From: Dinochytrium kinnereticum
Taxonomy: Eukaryota; Chytridiomycota; Chytridiomycetes; Chytridiales; Chytridiaceae
Assembly: GCA_027604005.1 (NCBI GenBank)
Contig: JADGJT010000041.1
Span: 1 to 64,000, forward strand
Length of the DNA: 64,000 nucleotides
Direction of reading: 5' to 3'
Shown here: one piece after another, positions 55,082 to 64,000 of the stretch
Numbering within the stretch: the stretch's first letter is position 1
Layout: the number at the start of each line of letters is the position of its first letter
The notes under the pieces: generated by a model
Database searches by the model: none
Told to the model about the DNA's origin: nothing
Seen by the model: the letters and a program-made list of their open reading frames with translations, nothing else
Position numbers and translations under genes: made by a program

Positions 55082-55657
55082 TATTAGAGGGGTGACAAGG
55101 TGAAAATACTTTAGTTTCCAGACTTCTCTATGTTTTTATTTTTTATGTTTTTTTTTTACATGGTGATCATGATCGCCTTCACATTCGCATTGTTATTTTG
55201 TCATTCTTTCTCCGTCACTGTCGTCTTCTCATGTTTCCGCCTATATATAAATCTATTGTTTTCCTGAATGCCAAACCCTTTTTATTTTGCAAATAGCCTT
55301 CACCGGCGGATGTTGAAAGCTACTCTCAGGAACCAGAGAAGGAGTTATGCCTTGCCTGGAGCGTAGCTGATGGTCATGCTTGATTCTACCCAACGGAGAT
55401 GAATGCAAGAAAAAGGTGATGGATGCCATCGCCAACAGACAGGACGCGGCTCCTCTCTGCGATGAAAAACGCTTGGGGATGGATGCATTCTGATCGGGCA
55501 AGCAGCAGTTGTTTGCGCATCGCTGGCGCCTGATCAAGTCGTCACGTCGTGGCGATTTCTTCAGCAGAAAAATCCAGAGGCGCCGTCTCACAGTCGTGCA
55601 ACGAACACTTCACATTCCTTTGCCTGCCTGCGCTCGTCCGACTGGCTGCCTGAAGCG
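55082..55657. other. Intergenic, no supported gene
   Basis: 576 bp. T-rich 3' end of the F-box gene, then the leader of the secreted-protein gene. A 112-codon minus frame has no support. Confidence 0.5.
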
Positions 55658-56537
55658 ATGCTCGCACGATCCTCAACCGCCCTGCTGCTCCTGGCGACGC
55701 TCTCCGCCATCGCCCCTCCTACCAGTGCGCAGGAGTTTGCTGCGTCGCTGTTCTCCACCGACATCTTTGAGAGCTCCGTCAGCCCTGCCTGTGCGTCCAC
55801 CGTGCTCGCAAGCAGAGAGCTGATGGGCGCATACCAGTCCTGCGGTGGAATGTCGCTGTTCTCCCTGCAGTACATGCCTGTGAGTCCTGCCCTTCTTTTT
55901 TTCCTGTTCTGATGACTGATCCCATCCATCTGGGCTTGAACAAAACGAACAAAAACATCAGTATCAAACCATCTTGGAGACCAACATTCTGCCCTCCTTC
56001 TGCTCGTCAAACTGCACCGAGCGTCTTCAGTCCCTGAGAGCTCTGAGTGAAGGAGACTGCTCCCAGCCCAACATTGCTCAAGGGCTTTTCCTTCTCCCCA
56101 CGGAAACGTACAGCGAACCCGTTGGTCTTCAGTTCAACCTGCTTCGTCTCGTCGGTGGTATCAACATTCCGACCATCATTGACATCGTCGATACCATCAA
56201 AAGGTCTGCATGTGTCCCTGTTGACGCTGCGGTGAACAAGGAGCCAGCGCTGCTCGTCAAGGAAGACTTTTGCATGCATGAGGGAATCCTCAGGGCCAAG
56301 CCGAAGCTGGAGGCTAGGAAGTACAATGTATCGCTCATTGATCTTGTTTCTGATAAGGATGTCGTCTGCACGACCTGCTTCGCTAAGCAAAGGATCGCTT
56401 TCAACGACAAAGGCGTGCAGACTGCCACTTCGCTTTACAACATGGTTAAGGATGCTGTGGTGGCGCTGCAAGATACTCAGTCCAAGAGCTGTCCGGCCGC
56501 CAGCTTACAGGGAAACAGGACTGCTCCTGCTATTTGA
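55658..56537 (+). CDS. Secreted cysteine-containing protein, unknown
   Basis: Two exons (55658-55879, 55962-56537) give 265 residues. Signal peptide MLARSSTALLLLATLSAIAPPTSA. The mature part contains about ten cysteines, paired along the chain (SPACAST, YQSCGGM, FCSSNCTERL, GDCSQPN, SACVPVD, DFCMHEG, VCTTCFAKQ, KSCPAAS), and alternating helices such as IDIVDTIKRSACV. The overall pattern resembles fungal secreted proteins of the type with repeated Cys-rich helical modules, for which I know no function. There is no GPI-like hydrophobic C-terminus (ends GNRTAPAI). Likely an extracellular or vacuolar product. Confidence 0.75.
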
Positions 56538-57715
56538 GGCGTTTCGTTTTTCTTGGTCTTCTTTTTCAAATCAATCTTATGCCATCTCGTTTGTTCCGTA
56601 TTTATTTGTGTGCAAAGTGTGTGTGCATTTATGGCTTATCCGCATAACCTTTATTGGGGGATTAGCTCTATGACCGCTTATTCATTTGCTTTAAATAATG
56701 GGTCAGCTGAGTAGGAGTTATGGTTTTGTATTCTTTCTGCTTGGCGTGTAGGAAATGGCATCTTGGATCATGCTGGTTCTTGATCCAAGCATGACTGTAG
56801 ATTGTAGCCCCTCTCTACCTTTTTTTTTGATCTGCTTTGTTACCCGTCACCTTCACCCAGCGGTTTTCTTATTATGTCTGCTCCCCCCTCTTGCAGTCTT
56901 ATTCACACTTTTTTCTCACATCTTTCTCATTGTGTGGCTCTTCGGTTCTCTTCTCGGTTATTTCCTTCTTTTTTGTAGCATCACAACTGATTGTTGTTTA
57001 GGATCGTGCTTTGTTTCGTTGTTGTTGTTGTTTGTTTTTTTGCAAAAGAAAAGACCTTTCTCGTTTATCCCTCAACTCCCAATTAATTCAATTCATTGTC
57101 GCTCCTCCTTTTCTTGTTCGTCTGTAGCTTATAGACTTGTGCTTTCATTAAACTCTCGCTTCGTCTTGGACTCTCAATCATTCTTTTCCTCGCTGTGTTT
57201 TGGCTCTTTCTACGGTTGCCAAAATTCACACCCTGACGGTTTGTCTCACTCGTTCTGCGTTTGAAACAAGAGGTGCAGCTGCAACCACCCACCAACCTAT
57301 CACCCGCATCGACACGCCCTCGCTTCCTTCAAGCATCACCGGAGACCTCCCGTAGTCTCCCTCAACTCTCCACTCTCTGCGGGCGCTGGCGCATGAGCTA
57401 CTTTGTTCTGTGTGCCGCAAGCGGTACCCACGTTGGTCGCGACGTCGATTGAGCTGTCCTCGTCCAAGCAACCCAAGCACACACTCAAATCTTGACCGTC
57501 TATCCGTTTCTATATCCCCCTGAAGGATTTTGTTCTTCTTTACCTCACCATCTTCTGCAGAGTTTGACCAAACCTGCGCCTGTGCCCTGCTGTGCCTTCC
57601 AACTTGTGTTGGTGCATTGCTACTTCATCTTGAGTTCAGCTGCGAACGCTTTCAGGTTCCACATTCCTAAGGACTCTACCCCGACTACTTCCTACCTTTA
57701 AACGCAGCAGCTAAG
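56538..57715. other. Intergenic, pyrimidine-rich, no gene
   Basis: 1,178 bp. A T-rich region with a 169-codon hydrophobic frame at 56755 that is explained by composition. The last 400 bp are C-rich and are probably the leader of the next gene. Confidence 0.5.
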
Positions 57716-58102
57716 ATGGACGTGCTTCGGGTCACCCTTAGCTCCCGAAACGTTACCCATCCTGAGCTCCATGGCGGGAATACCACCAAAATCGCCCCCA
57801 AACCCTCAAACGAGACGGTATTGTCTCCCGCCAGTGACAGCGGGCGGGATGCCCCCACGCCCTCTGGGGCGTTTTCATTCTTTGGATTGAAGATGCCCAG
57901 CGGGTTCTTCTCGCAGCCTTCTTCTTCTACGTCTGCATTCTTAGCGTCCCCGCCTATAACTCCAGTTGAGGAGAAAGGGATAAGTTCTTTGGAAGGCCAT
58001 GATAAGGTATGTTTCGGGTGATGTTTTCGGTGCACGTTCTAATATGCTGAACTCTAGAAAGGTGCTTCGCTTTCAGGGTCGAAGGGATGGACGGGATTTT
58101 AA
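57716..58102 (+). CDS. Small Ser/Pro-rich protein, unknown
   Basis: Two exons (57716-58006, 58058-58102) give 111 residues. There is no signal peptide or domain. The segment GAFSFFGLKMPSGFFSQPSSS is Phe-rich between disordered flanks, and the protein ends in a basic GSKGWTGF. The 51-nt intron has good GTATGT and CTCTAG ends and keeps frame, which is the main reason to believe the gene. It could be a short linear-motif protein. Confidence 0.5.
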
Positions 58103-58409
58103 GAAGGACGCTTGATCTGGTTGATGCGTCTAATATTTTTTACCTTTTTTTATTCATGTTTTACTACGCTTTTTAAGAGATTGATGCTGCCTTCATGATA
58201 TGGGCTTGTGCAAAAAAAATAAACCAGAAGCAAATGGTATGTGCTAAAGCTTTACCTTCTCGAAACCTTTTTTCTTTTAAAAGCGAAGGCCTGACCGACC
58301 TCAGTCAAGAGTCGTCGCCATTGAGCTTATCGCTGGTTGGTGTGAGGCATGGTGTAAAGATGAACGAGATCGATAGCTAAAAGCAAGGCAGCTAAGAAAT
58401 CAAGGCGGT
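58103..58409. other. Convergent 3' spacer
   Basis: 307 bp between the small unknown gene and the METTL23-like gene. T-rich start, no feature. Confidence 0.5.
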
Positions 58410-59216
58410 TCAGCCCTTTTCTCCTTTATTTGCTTCTTTGAGCTTAATTAGAAGAAGATAAACACTATCGAACCCACTTCCCCAAACTTCTGTCGCGCCA
58501 TCGCCCTCAAAACCCTCCACCTCAATCCCCTCACCGTTCTCATAACTCCTTCCATACTTTTCATCAAAGACTCCAAATGACTCTTTCGGAATGCCGGTCG
58601 CCTGCAATCCCCACTTTTCCAGCATCCACTGAATGGATCTGCGTGAGGACCTTTCTTGATAAGAAACAATGCATCTACAGTGCGGTTTCGAGCGTCTCAG
58701 CAAAAAGGAAATGGTTGCCAACAGCGGGTCAAACCCGCCTCTATCATAGAACACATCAGCACCAAAAATGACATCCAAGTTTTCAAGGTGTAATGGAAAG
58801 TCTCCCCAATTAAGTCCAACGACCTCCACGCGGTCTTTTAATCCGTTCAACTCGGCCGAGCTCTCCACGTTCTTAAGAACAGCTTCGGAGTCCATGAAAA
58901 AATCTGTCTTATCTCCCCGAGTAGTTGCATCTCTCTGAACAAAATCTGTCAGGATAACTTGCTTTGCACCCATCTGCGCTGCGAGTAACCCTGGAAGGCC
59001 CGTTCCGCATCCGAGCTCAAGGATCCGAAGTCCTTTCAATACGCTCCGACGGCTCCATAGGTAGCGTGCGAGGACAAGGGATGAAGGCCACAGATGGGAT
59101 CCGTGGCTGCCGTGGAGGCTAAGAAGGCTCAAGGCCAGCGTGGTTGAAGGAAGAACGTCGGAGTTTGCATAGAAATGAATGTGGTGGACCTGGGGTGGTT
59201 TGGAAATTGCAGACAT
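58410..59216 (-). CDS. METTL23: METTL23-like protein methyltransferase
   Basis: Intronless, 268 residues. Seven-beta-strand SAM-dependent methyltransferase of the lysine/arginine METTL21-23 group. Landmarks: HLWPSSLVLARYLW before the SAM site, motif I ILELGCGTGLPG at 65-76, VILTDF, the NAELNG-like SAELNGL, GLNWGDFP and FGADVFYDRGGFDP (the DVFYD motif, typical of METTL23), then SYQERSSRRSIQWML. Human METTL23 methylates histone H3 Arg17; in fungi the substrate is unknown. The gene is divergent from the F-BAR/RasGAP gene with 342 bp between starts. Confidence 0.88.
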   Translation of the reverse strand: MSAISKPPQVHHIHFYANSDVLPSTTLALSLLSLHGSHGSHLWPSSLVLARYLWSRRSVLKGLRILELGCGTGLPGLLAAQMGAKQVILTDFVQRDATTRGDKTDFFMDSEAVLKNVESSAELNGLKDRVEVVGLNWGDFPLHLENLDVIFGADVFYDRGGFDPLLATISFLLRRSKPHCRCIVSYQERSSRRSIQWMLEKWGLQATGIPKESFGVFDEKYGRSYENGEGIEVEGFEGDGATEVWGSGFDSVYLLLIKLKEANKGEKG

Positions 59217-59558
59217 TATTTTTCAGTTGGGGTTGATCAGTTGGATTGGCGATGGCATTGTTCGGCCCACTCTCACGACCTGCATCGGTTCAGTAAAAAA
59301 AAAAAAAGATATATACGCAACTCTTCCATCCCTTCCATTCCTATCTCATTGTTTGAGGGCGAGTGATAAGAGAAAGAAAACACGTTGAATGCCGCCCTAG
59401 TCTCCCACTCCATAGACTTGGAAGAAGTTTGCATCGCTTTTATACGTCCCGCTCATATTGAGGAAAGGAAGAGTAAAAGGCTGCCTTAGCGGGGGGCGGC
59501 CTGGAAACAAAAATCAGGCGACTGAGAGGAGAGTTTCCTTGGAAAACGGGTTGTAAAA
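59217..59558. promoter_or_regulatory. Divergent promoter region, METTL23 / RasGAP
   Basis: 342 bp between two ATGs on opposite strands. A short A run (59295-59306) is present; no other element was recognised. Confidence 0.5.
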
Positions 59559-62500
59559 ATGCCGCGCTCCATCGATAGATATTCAGAGGAGTCTCTTCGG
59601 CAATGCCATCTGGTGCTGAATCTATTGGAACAACGGCAAAATTGTGAAGAACAGTACTCGAAGCGGCTACGTAAGCTGGTTTTTTTTCTGGATGGGAGGA
59701 TTCGCTGGTCGATGTACGTTTGCTGACTTCTGGGTGCTTCTCAGGCGATATTGTTACGTCACTGGAGAACTTTGGACCGATCGAAAATCCAGAAACCGAT
59801 GCGATATCCGCGACTCTTTATTCTTCGTAAGTTTTACTACTGTTGTAGTCTTTTATCGTGATGATTTCGTTTTGATGCAACAAAAAATAGGACAATATGG
59901 AACGCTGTAAAGAACGTTATTGGAAATATGGAAAAGGCAGCAGAATCTCATGTATGTTATTTGAGAGTAGACAGTAGTTTATTCGTTCGTTTCATTTTCA
60001 ATTGCTTAGATGAGACTATCGCAAGCTATCCAGAAAGACATTGTTGATCAATACCGTGACTTCTTAAAGGCTTTTGAGGTGAAAAAACGAGAGGTAAGCC
60101 CAGTTTTCGCTCTGGTTCAAATGTTTATGTCGCACGCAGCAAGTTGAGCATTGCCTGGAATTGAATAAGAAGCTAAACAATGCAGGCATCAATTTGCAAA
60201 AGGTAAAGCAACCTGTTCTGATGAAAGCCATTTAAGTCTCGAAAATAGGCGAAACAAGATTTGGATTCAGCCCGTCAAACCTCATCGGAGGCTAATGACA
60301 CCCTTATAAAAGCCCAGGCTGAGCAAATAAAGAAAAAGGATGTTGATAGGCTCATGTCTCGGTCAACACAGGCATCGGACCGGGTGGAACAACTCGTTCG
60401 AAGCGTGTCACAGAATGAGGCCGATTTTAATAATCTCCGTAGCTCATACTCAAAAGATGTGGAACCCATGAACAAGGCTCTGAGGGATATTGAGGAATCC
60501 AGGCAGCTTTCTATGAAGAAAATCCTTGGAGACTTGAATTTCCTTGAGAGTGTTGCAGTTGCGAGAGTAGCTAAGCACATTAACACGGCTTCAGACTTTA
60601 TTGCGGTCGTTGATACGGAAAACGACATAAGAGATTTCAGTGCTGAAGTTGTATGTGCTCTTTAAGAAAATATGCTTAAAGACTCACATTATTCTAAAAG
60701 CTCACAGATGACCCAGAACTTACTACATCTGTTCTGCCCCGCAACACAATCTTTTCGGGAACTTTAAAGATTCGTCAAGGCGATGGCCTTGGTCGACCAT
60801 GGATATCAGCGGAAGTCGCTCTTACTTCTGGTTTCCTTTATATTTTGGGCCAACAACCAAGCCCAATAGGAGTTACCACCAGTTCAAACGCCATCACACA
60901 GATTCCATTGGCAGAAGGATCTATACAAGTATCCACAGTGGACGATTCTTATTTCCAAACGCCTTGGTGTTTCCAAGTCATCTCGCTTGTGAGTTCAGAG
61001 CTCTCTCCAACAGGGACAAGCATCTCAATGGCTCATCCAAAGAGGCTTGTTTTGAACTTTTCCGCTTCGTCTCCAGATGATCGTGACTCTTGGATTTACC
61101 ATCTGCGAATGTATTCCTCCTGTTGCATGAGATGCCTTGGATTCTATCGAGAGATTGCTTGGGGCGCGCCGGTGGCGGGAAGCCCGGCTTCTATCGTTTC
61201 TCCCCTGTCAGCAACATCACCATCGTCACCGAGCGTTCCGTTGCGAAGTGGTATTGTTAGAAGCATGCAACTTTGGGTCACAGAGGCAAAGGATCTTGCT
61301 GGGGCATCTTCAGGAAAATGCAATACCTACTGCATAATTTTGTTTAACGATATGAAGCAGGCCCGAACTTGCGTAAAGGGAGGGCTGTCACCGTTTTGGG
61401 GGGAAGAGTATCGATTCAGGTGTGTTATCTAAAACTCATTCTCATCCGTTATAAAAAATGCTTACGTTTTTGCCAGCGATATTTCTCCTTGCAAGACGCG
61501 GCTACGCTTGATAATCTTTCAAAGTGGGCTGTCTCATCGCGATCATGAGATTGGATATGTTAGCATCAACCTGAACTCCCTGAAAACTGGAAAAAGGCAC
61601 GAAGATTGGGTAAGCCTTACGAAGGAGAGAATACCGCTGCTAACTATAACATTAGTATCCGATCAAGCCATTTGGTAAACATTCGAATGAAGAAGGAGCA
61701 TCCGCAGGATCGATACGAATCTCCTACATTCTTCTTGCCTGTCAGACCCTCCCGATGACCGCCTATCAGACATTCTTAGAGACAATCACCGAACCAACGC
61801 TCCTCTGTGCCAGAACAATCGCGCCTCTTCTAACACATGAACGGGATGAACTTTGCAAGACCTTCCTTAACATCTTTATGGCTTTATCGATCGAGGTTAA
61901 CGCTCTAAAATCTCTGACAGCGGCGGAGATAGCTAGCACGGATGATCCCAATATTATCTTCAGAGGGAACTCTATAGCCACAAAAATGCTTGACCAGTAC
62001 ATGAAGATCATAGGAATGGGATACCTGCATTCGACGATCGGTGCGTTGGTTAAAGGGGTTTATGACTCGCGGGAGAGTTGCGAGGTGGATCCGGCGAAGA
62101 TTGGGTCAAAGGGAGTAGAAAAGGATTCTGATCAGATTAAGAGAAGGTGGAAGAGGCTTATGAATCACGTAAACTCATTCTGGGATGCGATATCTCAGTC
62201 TTCTGAGAAATGCCCAATGTAAGCTGTTAAATGCATTACTGTTGAATCTCTAAGTTTCGCGTAAATATTTAGAGAGCTTGTTTTGGTGTTTTCGCATATG
62301 CGATCGCAGCTACGATCAAAATTCCAGGATGAGCGATATGTCTGGGCTGGAATCAGTGGATTCATTTTCCTGAGATTCTTCTGTCCCGCCATTCTTTCGG
62401 TTCGTCCCTTAATTGACTTTATTGTTTTTTCTTTTTCATGCCACTTACTCTGGTCAAAGCCGAAACTCTTCAACATCATGTCGGAGCATCCAGATCCTCA

Positions 62501-63768
62501 AACACTGCGAACGTTGACTCTGATTGCCAAGATCCTTCAGAATCTTGCAAACCTGTCAGAGTTCGAAGGCAAAGAACCACACATGGAACCCACAAACGAT
62601 TGGCTTATCAACCACGCACCAGACATGAAGCACTTTATAAACTCAATCTCGGTACATTCTTTATTCAAATGTTGTATGTTGACTAACACAGATTCCTTTA
62701 CAGAGCATGTCCGCAAATGCTCCTGTTCCCGCAACCAACCGCTCAAGGCTAGACTTGCGGAGAGACGCAGCAGCATTGCACAGTTTTTTCGCGGGCCATA
62801 TGCCTGAGATTGCCGTTCTCCCAAAGACGCTCAACAACCCTATCATAGTAACCCTCAAGGATGAAGTGGAGGCCATCAATATTGCGATAAACAAGGCGAG
62901 GGAGGGGGAAGAACCGCCTGGAAGACGGGAGCGCCCCCTCTCCTGCAACGACTCGTCGCATGGCCAGCGATACGACCTCCTTCACAAATTCCAGGAAGGG
63001 AACCTAATACGCAAGACGACGTTGAACAAAAGTCCCACAGGTTCCGTCGCGTCGTTGGACCAGAAGAAAGACCATCATGTGCCGCGCATTTCAGTTTCGA
63101 TGCCACCTGTAAGGCTCAAAACAGCGCATTCTGGCTCAAGGATGCAACTTCGACCAAAGTCAATGCTTTTGGTCGGAAGTAATGACGTGCTTGAGTCGGA
63201 TGGGGCATATGCTTCATCCAACTCCATTAATCATACAATCCTATCACACGCCTCAAACCTACTCTCTGGGTTTGGTTTGGGGCACCATGGCCATGGGGAT
63301 GACACCCCGTTCCTCGATTACAGGGACTCAGTATTTTCCGATTGCCAGCCTCTGGGACCAAAATCGTCCAGAGACAACACCACCCACGGGGTAAAAAAAA
63401 ACTCGGAGGATTCTTCCGACGGCAGGAGGTCGTCTGTCTCAAGTGACATCTCAACTCACTCCACAGGTCAGGCGCTGAGCGGTTCCAAGATGTCGCTGTT
63501 CAAGAGCAAGGGAAAGGAGGTCAAGTCGGAGGAGAGGGATAGAGAAAGATCCGGGTTTTCGTTGCGCAGTCTGTTGCAGGTGCGGAAACCTGGAGGGAGT
63601 GTTGGGCAGGATGGCCGGCAGCAGTATCATTATTCGTCCAATGCCAGTCTGGCGGGTGGAGGGGGTCTGGGATCGGTCAATTCGCTATCAGCCGAGGCGA
63701 AGGTCGATCCCCCAGACGACGAGGGCGTCAAGGACAATCCCCTCTCGCCCCCAATCACTTCTTCGTGA
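59559..63768 (+). CDS. Ras GTPase-activating protein with F-BAR, PH and C2 domains
   Basis: Twelve exons (59559-59670, 59745-59826, 59891-59951, 60010-60093, 60140-60202, 60249-60650, 60701-61419, 61477-61609, 61656-62218, 62273-62399, 62460-62651, 62704-63768) give 1200 residues, all in phase. Residues 1-268: F-BAR-like helical bundle (LNLLEQRQNCEEQYSKRL, IWNAVKNVIGNMEKAA, QYRDFLKAFEVKKRE). About 285-400: PH domain (SGTLKIRQGDGLGRPW, SSPDDRDSWIYHLR). About 455-550: C2 domain (MQLWVTEAKDLAG, NTYCIILFND). About 575-860: RasGAP with arginine finger Arg655 in IIFRGNSIATK and the signature SGFIFLRFFCPAILS. The tail to 1200 is disordered and Ser-rich. The expected role is to switch off Ras at curved membranes. 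Exon 7 uses an AAAAG acceptor at 60700. Confidence 0.93.
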
Positions 63769-64000
63769 ATAGAACTTCTTCAACCAAAAACTTCAGAAAC
63801 AAAAAGTTCATTGCAAATTCCGTACCCAAGCGCACCTCAACAGAGCACCGTTATCACCGTTAGCGCGACGAGTTGATCCTTTCCCGCACGCTTCCGCTTT
63901 GAGGTTAGTTGGTTTGCTTGATCATCGCCTGCGTGTGGGATGTGGCCCTGCCGCCGACAGATGGACTGACCCTCCAGATTGCAATAAAATTGCAGCCAGC
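63769..64000. other. Window end, no gene seen
   Basis: 232 bp downstream of the RasGAP stop, no feature recognised. Confidence 0.5.

Noticed and set aside
56755..57264. 169-codon hydrophobic frame
   Set aside because: Phe/Leu/Ser content follows from T-rich DNA. No splice or homology support for a membrane protein.

Overview
The window is nuclear DNA of a zoosporic (flagellated) fungus, most likely a chytrid in the broad sense. Genes are broken by many short spliceosomal introns (about 79 in my models, mostly 40-150 nt), and the proteome is fungal in flavour: F-box proteins, a CSC1-type channel, a Sec2-type Rab exchange factor, secreted Cys-rich proteins and a Ras GAP. It also holds genes kept only by organisms that build a motile cilium: ARL6/BBS3, radial spoke protein RSPH3 and a degenerate cyclic-nucleotide-binding-domain protein. 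Gene models were built by hand from reading frame, splice-site phase and similarity to remembered families. Every model closes in frame across all introns.

Layout. 0.3-1.7 kb (-): ARL6. 2.0-8.9 kb (-): a very large STK11IP-like LRR protein. 9.0-18.3 kb is compact: cyclic-nucleotide-binding-domain protein (+), mitochondrial Ohr/OsmC peroxidase (+), RNase H2 subunit A (-), NGL2-type endonuclease/exonuclease/phosphatase nuclease (-), phytanoyl-CoA-dioxygenase-like protein (+) and Sec2/Rabin8 Rab GEF (+); spacers here are only 34-180 bp. 18.9-24.5 kb (-): CSC1/TMEM63 channel. 25.2-27.2 kb (-): RSPH3. 27.7-30.0 kb (+): mitochondrial acetyl-CoA hydrolase/transferase-family enzyme. 30.8-34.1 kb (+): disordered protein with a Zds-like motif. 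35.2-36.6 kb (+): TMEM198/DUF4203-like membrane protein. 36.9-37.9 kb (+): possible Mediator MED28. 38.5-39.2 kb (+): secreted Cys-rich protein. 39.4-45.0 kb (-): a tandem family of secreted FG-GAP/VCBS proteins, two intact and one decayed. 45.0-48.2 kb: a 3.2 kb stretch with no gene I can support. 48.2-50.0 kb (+): four-RRM Gbp2-like protein. 50.7-55.1 kb: two divergent F-box genes. 55.7-56.5 kb (+): secreted Cys-containing protein. 57.7-58.1 kb (+): small unknown protein. 58.4-59.2 kb (-): METTL23-like methyltransferase. 59.6-63.8 kb (+): F-BAR/PH/C2/RasGAP protein.

How the genes fit together. ARL6 recruits the BBSome to membranes, and Rabin8-type exchange factors activate Rab8/Sec4 for ciliary or exocytic membrane delivery. 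RSPH3 is the anchoring stalk of the axonemal radial spoke. A CSC1 channel suits osmotic sensing in wall-less zoospores. These links are inferred from families, not shown by the DNA. No rRNA, tRNA, CRISPR array, transposon or virus-like gene was recognised. Two 10-N assembly gaps (20315-20324 and 35487-35496) both fall inside introns.
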